This document shows positions 25,896 to 34,213 of a DNA stretch of 64,000 bases, in pieces. The notes under the pieces were generated by a model. It was not told the origin of the DNA. It ran no database searches and worked only from the letters and a program-made list of their open reading frames with translations. The DNA is from Enterococcus termitis (GTDB lineage Bacteria; Bacillota; Bacilli; Lactobacillales; Enterococcaceae): assembly GCF_001730305.1 (NCBI RefSeq), contig NZ_MIJY01000034.1, positions 1-64,000 on the forward strand. The letters run 5' to 3'. The translations under genes and the position numbers were made by a program. Numbering within the stretch: the first letter of the stretch is position 1; each line of letters opens with the position of its first letter.

Positions 25896-26111
25896 TTTCT
25901 CACTCGCTAACTAGTCTTCTTATTTTATTATGACAAAACTCAACGATAAAGACAATATGAAAAAAATGGAACAGAAGCGATCGCTTCTTCTTTCCGAAGG
26001 GATTGCCTCTGTTTCCAGCATTTATTGAGATTCCAAATGACAGGAGTTATGTCTCAATCACTAAATTTTGATGTATAGTAGCTAGCTGTCAAATAAGATC
26101 CGTTCGATCGG

Positions 26112-27620
26112 CTAAACAGTCTCATGATTTTCTAAAGAAATAAGCTGGGTAGCAATTTTTTTCAAAAACGCCTGATCGTGTTCCACTATAAGCATTGTTG
26201 GTTTAACAGACAAAATCAACTGCTCCAGCTGTTCTTGATTAAACACATCTAGATAATTCAGCGGCTCATCCCAAATGTATAATTCTGCTGGTACCGCTAA
26301 AGACTTGGCTAATTCAACTTTTTTACGCTGTCCCATACTCATTTGCTCGATTCGATTCTGAAAGACTTCTCTTTCCATGCCCAACTTATGCAGATTATTG
26401 AGAAATTCCTGATGGTTCAGTCCTTGCGCTTCTGAAAATTCCGTCAAGGTTCCTTGATTATCTTCATAATTTTGACGGACATAACTGATCGTCACATTTT
26501 CTGGTCGAATGATCGTTCCGGTGCTTTTTCCGTCGAATTGTCCTAATAATAGACGAATGATCGATGATTTACCAGAACCATTTGGGCCGATCAGAGCAAT
26601 ACGCTCCCCTTGGTTTAATGTAAAGGAAATCGGTTGAAACAATTCTTTGTCCTGATAACCCAATGTTAGTTTTTCAACTGTTAAAACTCTTTTGTGATGA
26701 CTCGGCTGATAATTCATCGTCAATGGATCGACATATTCGATATCTTTCAGCAAACTTTCTTTTTCAGCGAGCTGAATGTCCATCCGATTTTCTATCGTTT
26801 TTGATCGCTTCATCGTTTTAGCTGCTTTAGCACCGATAAAGCCTGTGTCATAAATTGCACCGCTGCCTTTTTCAGTTGATTTTCCATATTTATCTTGTTC
26901 TCTTGAACGAGACCATTCGGCTTTTTCAGCCGCTGTTTTCCGCAAACGTGTCACTTCTTTTTTGATTTTTTCATTTTGAGCAAACTCAAATTCGTCTTTG
27001 ATTTTTTTCTGTTCTTCATACACTGAGAAATTGCCTTGATAAAGTTCTAACTGACTTTTTTCGATTGACAATACATGATCTACCACTTCATCAACAAATG
27101 AACGATCATGACTAACGACGATAAAGCCTTGGCGTTTCTTTTTCAGATATTCAGCAACTTGTTTACGACCTTCGATATCTAAATGATTCGTCGGCTCATC
27201 GATCAAAGGAAAGTACTGGTCATCAATAAATAATAAGGCCAGTAATACCTTCGTTTGTTCTCCGCCAGATAAGGTTTCAAATTCACGCCATAGAATATCA
27301 GGATCAACGTTTAAAAGATTTAGCTCGCGCTCAACTTCCCATTGTTCAAAATCACTGATCTCCTGCAAAACATAATAGGTTAGCTGTTTTTTATCTTTGA
27401 TCGGCTGAGGAAAATACAAAAAGTCCAGTTGATGCTCAATTTTCCCACTGTAGCTTAATTTTCCTTGTAAGATATTCAACAGTGTCGTTTTCCCACGACC
27501 ATTTCTTCCGATCAAGCCTAGTTTCCAGCTTGTATCAAAATTTAGGTTGGCTTGTTCAAATAGTAATGTTCCTTGGGAATCATACCCAAAGGTTAAGTTT
27601 TTTATTTCGATTTTAGACAT
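26112..27620 (-). CDS. ABC-F ribosomal protection protein, Lsa(A)-like
   Basis: Cytoplasmic ABC-F protein of 502 residues, very similar throughout to E. faecalis Lsa(A) (498 residues), which protects ribosomes from lincosamides, streptogramin A and pleuromutilins. The two ATPase domains carry Walker A GRNGRGKTT and GPNGSGKSS, signatures LSGGEQTK and MSMGQRKK, and Walker B FPLIDEPTNHLD and LYIWDEPLNYLD. A long positively charged interdomain linker (about 195-285) is the antibiotic-resistance determinant. There are no membrane segments. The upstream region is an attenuator with a leader peptide, typical of inducible ABC-F genes. Intrinsic resistance is likely but depends on expression. Confidence 0.88.
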   Translation of the reverse strand: MSKIEIKNLTFGYDSQGTLLFEQANLNFDTSWKLGLIGRNGRGKTTLLNILQGKLSYSGKIEHQLDFLYFPQPIKDKKQLTYYVLQEISDFEQWEVERELNLLNVDPDILWREFETLSGGEQTKVLLALLFIDDQYFPLIDEPTNHLDIEGRKQVAEYLKKKRQGFIVVSHDRSFVDEVVDHVLSIEKSQLELYQGNFSVYEEQKKIKDEFEFAQNEKIKKEVTRLRKTAAEKAEWSRSREQDKYGKSTEKGSGAIYDTGFIGAKAAKTMKRSKTIENRMDIQLAEKESLLKDIEYVDPLTMNYQPSHHKRVLTVEKLTLGYQDKELFQPISFTLNQGERIALIGPNGSGKSSIIRLLLGQFDGKSTGTIIRPENVTISYVRQNYEDNQGTLTEFSEAQGLNHQEFLNNLHKLGMEREVFQNRIEQMSMGQRKKVELAKSLAVPAELYIWDEPLNYLDVFNQEQLEQLILSVKPTMLIVEHDQAFLKKIATQLISLENHETV

Positions 27621-27633
27621 TCTATCACCTCGT

Positions 27634-27742
27634 TAAAAAAGCTGAAGGAACTTTGGGGTTCCTTCGACACTTTTCAGAACTGGCTTTTTCAGTTAGTCGT
27701 ACACAAAAAGACCCATACACTGAAAAATTAATGCCAATTCTG
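27634..27742 (-). promoter_or_regulatory. Transcription attenuator of the lsa(A)-like gene
   Basis: Directly before the RBS (GAGGTGATAG) lies an intrinsic terminator: GAAGGAAC/GTTCCTTC (27644-27665) plus a T6 run (27635-27640). Upstream is a large hairpin whose outer arms (27733-27742 with 27675-27684) and inner arms (27719-27727 with 27685-27693) pair almost perfectly. If the 5' arm is covered by a stalled ribosome, the freed 3' arm (GAAAAAGC) can pair with the terminator's GCTTTTTT tract, giving antitermination. Confidence 0.7.
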
Positions 27743-27755
27743 AAAATCTGCACAC
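27693..27755 (-). CDS. Putative regulatory leader peptide of the lsa(A)-like gene
   Basis: A 20-codon frame starts at GTG (27753-27755), five bases after AAGGGAT, and encodes MCRFSELALIFQCMGLFVYD. It covers the 5' arm of the large hairpin, so ribosome stalling by an antibiotic would open that hairpin. A second, three-codon frame with a similar start context (GAGGGATCCGTG) lies further upstream. Expression of the peptide is inferred, not shown. Confidence 0.5.
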   Translation of the reverse strand: MCRFSELALIFQCMGLFVYD

Positions 27756-27856
27756 TGATCCCTTGATTACTCTCAAGTTACAGTCTGAATGCAGCTTCAA
27801 CAAATTGACTTAATTTTTCAATGCACGGATCCCTCACTTCGATTTTTATTGTTTAC

Positions 27857-27886
27857 AATATAGCATGTTGATTTAGCATTTGTCAA
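27857..27886 (-). promoter_or_regulatory. Strong promoter of the lsa(A)-like gene
   Basis: Consensus -35 TTGACA (27881-27886) and -10 TATATT (27857-27862) with an 18-base spacer, giving a leader of about 230 bases. Confidence 0.75.
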
Positions 27887-28061
27887 GAACTGCTCCTTTT
27901 TATCTCCAAAATTAGCGTGTGTTTGACACTTTTTTTCCATGTTTGCTGATCCCTTTTAGGCTCTTTTGAAAAAAATCTATCAATTATTCCCAAAAGGCAT
28001 TTTAAGGGGCTGTTTTGTTTTATACTAATACGTGTAAATGATGATTGATGGAGGGATTATT

Positions 28062-28445
28062 TTGAAAATTGAACATATTGGATTATGGGTAAAAGATTTA
28101 GAAGCAATGCGTGCGTTCTATCAAACGTATTTCAATGTACAAGCATCTGAGCTGTACCATAATACGAAGACAAGTTTTCGTTCTTATTTTTTAACCTTTG
28201 AAAACGGCGCTAGACTGGAAATTATGCAGCGGGATGACGTGACTTATCGCCATAAAGGAAATGAGCCGCTAGGTTTTGCTCATTTAGCCATCTCTTTGGG
28301 CAGCAAACAAAGTGTAGATAATCTAACGGATGTTTTAGTGATGGAAGGCTATGAATTATTAAGTCCTTGCCGAACAACTGGTGATGGGTATTATGAATCT
28401 GTCATTGCTGATCCAGAAGGAAATCGTCTAGAATTGACGGTTTAA
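28062..28445 (+). CDS. VOC/glyoxalase-family metalloenzyme
   Basis: Small VOC-fold protein of about 127 residues, beginning at TTG 28062 behind GGAGGG (28049-28054). Likely metal ligands sit in KIEHIGLWV, LEIMQ, GFAHLAISL and RLELTV, the usual four positions of glyoxalase I-like proteins. It probably acts on a small toxic or unusual metabolite; the exact substrate is unknown. It is followed 32 bases later by a HAD phosphatase gene and may be co-transcribed with it. Confidence 0.75.
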   Translation: MKIEHIGLWVKDLEAMRAFYQTYFNVQASELYHNTKTSFRSYFLTFENGARLEIMQRDDVTYRHKGNEPLGFAHLAISLGSKQSVDNLTDVLVMEGYELLSPCRTTGDGYYESVIADPEGNRLELTV

Positions 28446-28477
28446 ATAAAATGTACAAGGAATCAGGAGGAACACAT

Positions 28478-29317
28478 ATGACTATCAAAGCTATTGTATT
28501 AGACATCGACGGAACCTTATTGAATGATGATAAAAAAGTCTCAAAACAAACAAAAGAAGCATTGATCACCGCTCAAAAACAAGGTATCAAGGTTGTACTG
28601 GCATCTGGCAGACCTACTCCCGGAATGTTGAAATATGTAGATGAATTGCAGCTGGATCGATATAACGGTATGATCGTCTCATATAATGGCGCTCATGTAG
28701 TTGATGTCAGTGAGCAAAAGGAACTTTTCAGTCAACCGCTGGCTATCGAGACAAGTAAAGCTATTTTAGAGCATTTAAAGAATTTTGATGTAAAGCCAAT
28801 GATCGCCAAAGATGAATATATGTACGTAAATAATGTCTATGATGGAATGCTTGATTTAGAGGGGGCAAGCGAACCGTTCAATATCATTGAATATGAATCT
28901 CGCGGCGGCAATTTCCAATTATGTGAAAAAGAAGACTTAGCCAACTTTGTTGATTTTCCTTTGCATAAAATATTAGTTGCTGCTCAGCCGGAATATCTGA
29001 AGAACAATGCTGAAAAAATTCTAGCTCCTTTTAAACACATCGTCAGCGGTGTTTTTTCTGCCCCGATGTATTTTGAATTTACGGATCAAGGAATCGATAA
29101 GGCGCATGCGCTTGAACAAACACTAAAACCACTAGGTATCCATCCAGAGCATATCGTCTCATTTGGCGACGGACATAATGACTTGTCCCTAATCAATTAT
29201 GCCGGCATTGGTGTTGCAATGGGAAATGCTGTTGATGAGCTGAAAGCAGCAGCCACGAAAATCACCCATTCAAATAATGAAGACGGCATCGCTAAAGCAT
29301 TAGCCGAAATTCTTTAA
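28478..29317 (+). CDS. Cof-type HAD-superfamily sugar-phosphate phosphatase
   Basis: Cytoplasmic Mg-dependent phosphatase of 279 residues with a C2 cap (Cof/YidA type). Motif I is LDIDGTLLNDD at the N-terminus, motif II lies near LASGRPTPG, and motif IV is VSFGDGHNDLSLINYAGIGVAMGNA. ATG 28478 is chosen because AGGAGGAA lies just upstream. Such enzymes dephosphorylate sugar phosphates or flavin-pathway intermediates with broad specificity. A terminator at 29387-29422 ends the transcript. Confidence 0.87.
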   Translation: MTIKAIVLDIDGTLLNDDKKVSKQTKEALITAQKQGIKVVLASGRPTPGMLKYVDELQLDRYNGMIVSYNGAHVVDVSEQKELFSQPLAIETSKAILEHLKNFDVKPMIAKDEYMYVNNVYDGMLDLEGASEPFNIIEYESRGGNFQLCEKEDLANFVDFPLHKILVAAQPEYLKNNAEKILAPFKHIVSGVFSAPMYFEFTDQGIDKAHALEQTLKPLGIHPEHIVSFGDGHNDLSLINYAGIGVAMGNAVDELKAAATKITHSNNEDGIAKALAEIL

Positions 29318-29386
29318 GCAATAATGACGTTGGAACTTAAATAAAAATCAGTTTCATTTTGGATTTCAACTCTGAATAATCGACGA

Positions 29387-29422
29387 GAAAAAGCAACTCC
29401 TTTGGAGCTAAATGCTTTTTTC
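29387..29422 (+). terminator. Terminator of the HAD phosphatase gene
   Basis: GAAAAAGCA (29387-29395) pairs with TGCTTTTTTC (29413-29422) around an inner CTCC/GGAG hairpin. The right arm (AGCTAAATGCTTTT) recurs after the next gene. Confidence 0.7.
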
Positions 29423-29504
29423 TTTACCTCTTTTATACGTAATAGACATTTATCAGTTATACTATAACTAGATGGACAAACGTAACTGAAAGGTGTCTGA
29501 TACA

Positions 29505-30356
29505 ATGAATGTACTTTTTAAATTAAAAAATTTAGAACCATTGACCGCCAGTGAGCAAACATTGGTTGACTATATTCTTAGCTCTCCAGATAAGGTGATC
29601 CATTTATCTCCGCAGGATTTAGCCGAGCATTCTTATGTTTCCATTTCAACGATCTATCGGCTCATAAATAAGCTTGATCTTGACGGTTTAAATGATCTTA
29701 AACTAGCTTTAGTCAATGCTTTAAATGAGCATCGAGCAACACCGATCATCGATATCGACTATCCAATATCTGCTGAAGATAATCTTTATGCGATGACAAA
29801 GAAACTAAAAACAGTTTATGAGCAAACTGTACAGTCAACGATCGATACGAATGACTTTGATCGTATGAGTCATAATAGTAAACTGCTAGCTGAAGCGAAA
29901 TATATCGATATATACGCTTCTTCTGCCAATATTTATTTTGCTCAAAATTTCCAGTTTCAAATGCAAGAGATCGGTAAGCGTATCAATGTTCCTATGGACG
30001 ATTATATGCAAAATTTGAGTGCCGCCAATAGCACACCTGAACATTTGGCGATCATCGTTTCGTATGAAGGACGCGGAACAAGTGTGAAAAAAATCATGGA
30101 GATCCTTAGGAAAAATCAAACAAAGATTTTATTGATCACCTCCAAAAATAGTCCTCTACGTCAAATGCAAGTGGATGGTCTGCTCTTCTTTTCTTCTCTT
30201 GAAAATCACTATAATAAGATTTCATCTTTTTCGACCAGACTTTCATTAATGTATCTTTTTGATCGCTTATATTTGAGTGTTTTTCATTTAGACTATGAAA
30301 GAAACTTAGCATATAAATTAGAAAATTATCAAAAAATGAACCCAGATTTGATTTAG
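29505..30356 (+). CDS. RpiR/MurR-family transcriptional regulator
   Basis: Sugar-phosphate-sensing regulator of 283 residues, starting at ATG 29505 after GAAAGGTG. The helix-turn-helix covers about 1-75 (LSPQDLAEHSYVSISTIYRLINKLDL). The SIS domain covers about 115-270, with YASSANIYFAQNFQFQM and AIIVSYEGRGTSVKKIM. It is monocistronic and lies beside a HAD phosphatase and a NagZ-like gene, so amino-sugar phosphates are plausible effectors. This is inferred from neighbours only. Confidence 0.82.
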   Translation: MNVLFKLKNLEPLTASEQTLVDYILSSPDKVIHLSPQDLAEHSYVSISTIYRLINKLDLDGLNDLKLALVNALNEHRATPIIDIDYPISAEDNLYAMTKKLKTVYEQTVQSTIDTNDFDRMSHNSKLLAEAKYIDIYASSANIYFAQNFQFQMQEIGKRINVPMDDYMQNLSAANSTPEHLAIIVSYEGRGTSVKKIMEILRKNQTKILLITSKNSPLRQMQVDGLLFFSSLENHYNKISSFSTRLSLMYLFDRLYLSVFHLDYERNLAYKLENYQKMNPDLI

Positions 30357-30370
30357 ATAACAAAGACCTC

Positions 30371-30420
30371 GACAAAAGCATTTAGCTCTGAGAAGTAAAA
30401 GGCAGCTAAATGCTTTTGTC
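30371..30420. terminator. Long hairpin between convergent rpiR-like and GH3 genes
   Basis: GACAAAAGCATTTAGCT (30371-30387) pairs perfectly over 17 bases with AGCTAAATGCTTTTGTC (30404-30420). There is no classical T-run after it, but its T4 tract lies in the stem. It probably ends the RpiR transcript. Confidence 0.5.
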
Positions 30421-30489
30421 ATGTCGTTTATTCAGTTTTTGAGGATACGTCAAATTTGCTCTTTCCTTTTGCTCTGTACCCTTTCGCTA

Positions 30490-31653
30490 TTATTTCTGAT
30501 CGATCACCCCAAGATCCATCTTCATTTTTAGCACTCTATAAACAGATTGATCCACAGCTTCTTCTGTGTAGGTTCCTTGCTTGATCGCTTGTACTACAAA
30601 AGGAATCTGTTCTTGAAAAGAAGAAGATAAGATCATGTCATTTCCAGCTTGTAAAGCTGCCAATCCCGCCTCTTCTTGTGAAATGAAATTAGCTAATCCG
30701 GCCATATCCATATCATCAGTCATGATCACACCTTGAAAGCCTAATTCATTTCGCAATAGATCGTGCACTGGTTTTGAGATAGATGCTGGCATTGCCTCGT
30801 CAATACTTGTCACGATTGTATGAGAAACTAGAACACTGTCTGCGCCTGCCGCGATTCCCGCCTGAAAAGGGAGAAAATCATTGCTTCTAAGCTCTTCTAT
30901 ACTTCTAGAATCATAGACGATCTCAACATGGGAATCTCGATTGTTGCCGTATCCTGGGAAATGTTTTAACGTAGATGCTATTTTTTGCTGTTTTAATTCT
31001 GTTACAGTTTCCTTTATATACTCGCTCGTTTTTTGTGCATCCAGTCCTAAGGTACGCTCATAAATGAACGCTTCTGGATCAGTTGCTACATCTGCATCCG
31101 GAAATAATCCGCCTTGAATACCGTATTCATGAAAAATAGCAGCTTTTTGCTGAACATCTTTGCGTATGCCAGCTAACCCTGACTCTCTGTAGATTTCTTG
31201 AGGAGATTGAAAAGGCTTGGGCACTAAATTTGCTCCTAAACTCAAACGAGAAACTGTGCCTCCTTCTTCATCTGATGCTATAAACAAAGGGACTTTACTT
31301 GCTGCTTGATAAGCAGCTATTTTTTCTTTTAGTGTCTCTGGTGTTTCCATTTCAACATCTCTGCCAAATAATAAATAGCCGCCTAAATGATTTGTTTGAA
31401 TGCTTTCAATTTGACCTTCCACTGGTACACGAGCTAAAAACAACTGTCCAACTTTTTCTTCTAAGCTCATCGACTCGATCATCGAGTGAAGGAGTTCTTT
31501 TTGCGTCTTAGCTGCTGGTTCTTTTGGAGTTGAATGAGTCGTTCGGTCCGAGTTACTTGTTTGACTATTTTTTTCATTTTCTACTTTGTCTGTCTGTTGA
31601 TTCACCAGTAAAATCACTCCTAAGCTGATGCCAAAAATAATCAGTAAAATCAA
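30490..31653 (-). CDS. GH3 beta-N-acetylhexosaminidase (NagZ-like), membrane-anchored
   Basis: Enzyme of about 387 residues with an N-terminal membrane anchor (ILLIIFGISLGVILLV), a Ser/Thr/Lys linker to about residue 50, and a GH3 barrel. The key block TLKHFPGYGNNRDSHVE carries the NagZ catalytic Asp-Ser-His loop, and VIMTDDMDM provides the nucleophile Asp. It probably removes beta-GlcNAc from muropeptides or glycans outside the membrane. The shown start is TTG 31653. The frame remains open upstream, and a strong GGGGGGAGAG (31691-31700) is spaced for ATC at 31686, which would add NHKKTLISAS before the anchor. Confidence 0.78.
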   Translation of the reverse strand: MILLIIFGISLGVILLVNQQTDKVENEKNSQTSNSDRTTHSTPKEPAAKTQKELLHSMIESMSLEEKVGQLFLARVPVEGQIESIQTNHLGGYLLFGRDVEMETPETLKEKIAAYQAASKVPLFIASDEEGGTVSRLSLGANLVPKPFQSPQEIYRESGLAGIRKDVQQKAAIFHEYGIQGGLFPDADVATDPEAFIYERTLGLDAQKTSEYIKETVTELKQQKIASTLKHFPGYGNNRDSHVEIVYDSRSIEELRSNDFLPFQAGIAAGADSVLVSHTIVTSIDEAMPASISKPVHDLLRNELGFQGVIMTDDMDMAGLANFISQEEAGLAALQAGNDMILSSSFQEQIPFVVQAIKQGTYTEEAVDQSVYRVLKMKMDLGVIDQK

Positions 31654-31891
31654 ACTTGCACTGATTAGTGTTTTTTTATGATTGATGGTGCTCTCCCCCC
31701 TAAATTAGCAATAGTTTCCTTATCTATTTTAACAGCTTATACGGCAAATGTGCTAGTCACAAACATTGAACTGTTCCAAAGAGTGAGTGCAAAAAAAACA
31801 GGAGGATTTAATCAATTATTTTTGACAAAAAAAAGGTCGTGTGAGATGCTCTACTCGTACAAAACAAAAAAAGAGAGAAGGTTGAGTTTTT

Positions 31892-32290
31892 ATGGCTACA
31901 ATGGTTTTTGTAAATTTTCCAGTGAGTGACGTGCAGCAATCAACGGAGTTTTATGAAAAATTAGGCTTTAAGAAGAACGAAGACTTTTCTACAGAAGAAG
32001 CAAGTTCCATGGTTTGGGACGATAATTTTTGGATCATGTTGTTGAATCATGAGTTTTATAGTAAGTTTATCAAGGACAAAAAAATCGCTGATGCTCATAC
32101 GACAAGTGGCGTTTTGGTTTCATTTAGTTTAGAAAGTGCCGATGCAGTGAAACAGTTTGGTGAAACTGCTAAAGCAAATGGCGGTGATTTCTATAAGGTA
32201 GATATGGGCATGCCGGAAGATCAGATGTTTGGGCTTGAAGTTCAAGATCTAGATGGAAATACCTTGGAACCAACTTGGATGCAAATGTAA
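31892..32290 (+). CDS. VOC-family protein
   Basis: VOC/glyoxalase-fold protein of 132 residues (MATMVFVNFPVSDVQQSTEFYEKLGF, then QDLDGNTLEPTW at the end). The first metal His of glyoxalase I is absent (VNFPV instead of an H-containing strand). It therefore more resembles the metal-poor PhnB/bleomycin-resistance-like group than a true glyoxalase. RBS AGAGAAGG precedes the ATG. Single gene with a bidirectional terminator. Confidence 0.7.
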   Translation: MATMVFVNFPVSDVQQSTEFYEKLGFKKNEDFSTEEASSMVWDDNFWIMLLNHEFYSKFIKDKKIADAHTTSGVLVSFSLESADAVKQFGETAKANGGDFYKVDMGMPEDQMFGLEVQDLDGNTLEPTWMQM

Positions 32291-32425
32291 ATAAACAGTC
32301 TTTCCTATCTAATCATGTTCAAAAATTTAAAACTTTCATGTGATTAAGGTCGTAGCCTAGTGGCGTTGCCCCTTTTACCACCATTTAATCAGATTTTAGA
32401 ACATATGTACAAAGACTTTAATATC

Positions 32426-32475
32426 AAAAAATAAGCTGAAATTGCTTTCAAACAGAGCAATTTCAGCTTATTTAC
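32426..32475. terminator. Bidirectional terminator
   Basis: AATAAGCTGAAATTGCT (32430-32446) pairs perfectly with AGCAATTTCAGCTTATT (32456-32472), flanked by A- and T-runs, between two convergent genes. Confidence 0.8.
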
Positions 32476-32549
32476 GACTCTTCCACCGTTTGTCTAGATT
32501 CCATGTGAGCAGGTATCACTCGGAGAGTTATTATTTCAACCCCATCACT

Positions 32550-34106
32550 TTATTTACTTTTCGGTCGAAAGAGTGTTTTCACTTCTCTTTCCCTAAAATC
32601 AACACGTAAAATCGTTTTTTCTCCTCTATTTCTATCCTTAATGATGTCTTGTCTTTCAATAATCGCAGTTTTTGCTACACTTTTTAGTTTTAGAATTGTT
32701 GTCTTATTCCCTCGATAGCCAACTTTTAAAGCCTGCATGACCTCCGCCAAATCCTCATCTGAAAAATCATTTTCGATGATCTCTTTATAAAGCAGCTCTA
32801 GTTTATACACTTCATTTAAATCTACAGTGAAAAGGGCAGTTTTTAGACTATCCATAATAACTGCTCCTATATCATTCGAAAGATCGTCCAGCATTTGTTC
32901 ATAGCTTAGCCCATCCAATAAATAGCGTTCAAGATACTCCGCGTTCGTATGGTTACAAAAGATCTTTTCTTTTGTGATTTTATATAATTCTTGTTTATAT
33001 TCTGGTATCATCGGCCATTTGTCTTCTAACAGTTCCTCTTCCAATGAAAAATCTGATATCTCAGTACTTAACTTGCTTAGAAGATTTTCACAATAAGCTT
33101 TTGAAACGTCATTTGCTTCAACAAGGATTTCTGTAAACGAAATGAAGCTAAATTTATCCTCTGAAAAATAGTGTTCTATGAAATACGCACTAATCGCTTG
33201 GTTATTTAGACTTCTCATAAGCAAGTGCTTATGCTCTTCCTTGATGGCTTTAAACTGAGCGAGCTTCACAGGTAAGAATTCATGGATAAAATAGTGTTTC
33301 ATCGCTCTAGTTGCCTCGTACTCAGTTTTATAGAAAAGATAGATTTTCTGACGGTTTTTCAACCAGTGATCAAATTCTTTTTGGCAAAAGCTTTCATCTC
33401 TTTCCAATTTTTTTGGGAGTATCTTGTGAGAATAAAAATGCCGCTTCGCTTTATTGGAAATAAATTGTCGATAAAAAAAGGATACTGCGATACTAAACAC
33501 ACCGATTGAAACAGCGATAAAAATATATGTATTTCTCTTTTTTTCACGCAACCGTTGTTCTTCTTGCCTTGCTAGTGCACTATCTTCATAAATCTTTGCC
33601 CAGCCTTTTTCATTAACTGCTTGTTCAACATTGGTATAGATATAGTTAGAAATATCGATGACAGCCTCATCGTATTTTTCTTCTTGAATCAAGCGCCAAA
33701 TACGCTTTTTCATCTCAATATCTTCATTTAATGGTGCAACAAAAGATTGTATTTCTTCACTATGAGCAATGGTCAAATCCCCTTTTGCTAAAGTAAAAAT
33801 AACAAGAATGTTGTTAGGATTCGTACGATTTTGGAAATCAAAATTTCGAAATTCATTATCAATGTGGTAATCTAAACGATTCCCTGCTGGTTCCACATCC
33901 GTTGTCAAAGCAATTCCCAACTCTGGTGAACCTTCTAGAGCTGAGAACTTCTCTGAATTTAATTTTGAAACATACTCAAAGGTGCTCTCTTCCAGTGATT
34001 CGAGATCATCCTCGACATACCTCTGTGCATTTACATACTCTGTTGATACTAAAACCAATAAGAAAGACAACGCCAATACTATTATCCAATAACTACTTTT
34101 TTTCAT
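32550..34106 (-). CDS. TPM-domain-like membrane protein
   Basis: Exported or membrane protein of 518 residues with a signal sequence (1-27), an external domain (30-190) resembling TPM domains (NNILVIFTLAKGDLTIAHSEEIQ), one membrane helix near 195-215 (YIFIAVSIGVFSIAVSFFY) and a long, mostly helical, Lys/Glu-rich cytoplasmic C-terminal part (220-518). TPM domains are linked to photosystem repair and to envelope phosphatase-like functions, but in Firmicutes the role is unsettled. Single-gene unit. Confidence 0.6.
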   Translation of the reverse strand: MKKSSYWIIVLALSFLLVLVSTEYVNAQRYVEDDLESLEESTFEYVSKLNSEKFSALEGSPELGIALTTDVEPAGNRLDYHIDNEFRNFDFQNRTNPNNILVIFTLAKGDLTIAHSEEIQSFVAPLNEDIEMKKRIWRLIQEEKYDEAVIDISNYIYTNVEQAVNEKGWAKIYEDSALARQEEQRLREKKRNTYIFIAVSIGVFSIAVSFFYRQFISNKAKRHFYSHKILPKKLERDESFCQKEFDHWLKNRQKIYLFYKTEYEATRAMKHYFIHEFLPVKLAQFKAIKEEHKHLLMRSLNNQAISAYFIEHYFSEDKFSFISFTEILVEANDVSKAYCENLLSKLSTEISDFSLEEELLEDKWPMIPEYKQELYKITKEKIFCNHTNAEYLERYLLDGLSYEQMLDDLSNDIGAVIMDSLKTALFTVDLNEVYKLELLYKEIIENDFSDEDLAEVMQALKVGYRGNKTTILKLKSVAKTAIIERQDIIKDRNRGEKTILRVDFREREVKTLFRPKSK

Positions 34107-34167
34107 TTAATCAATATTCCTTTTTTTGCTTATTGTACCATAGATTTCAACTCATAAATATAGGAAT

Positions 34168-34199
34168 AAAAAAACACGAACTTCAGACTAAAGCTCGTG
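34168..34199 (-). terminator. Terminator of the MFS transporter gene
   Basis: CACGAACTT (34175-34183) pairs with AAGCTCGTG (34191-34199), with a T7 run on the minus strand. Confidence 0.75.
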
Positions 34200-34213
34200 T
34201 GTATACTTTCTTA

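Noticed and set aside
31678-31929. Plus-strand 83-codon frame upstream of the VOC gene
   Set aside because: No RBS, and it overlaps the start of the VOC gene and the leader of the opposite gene; composition is not protein-like.
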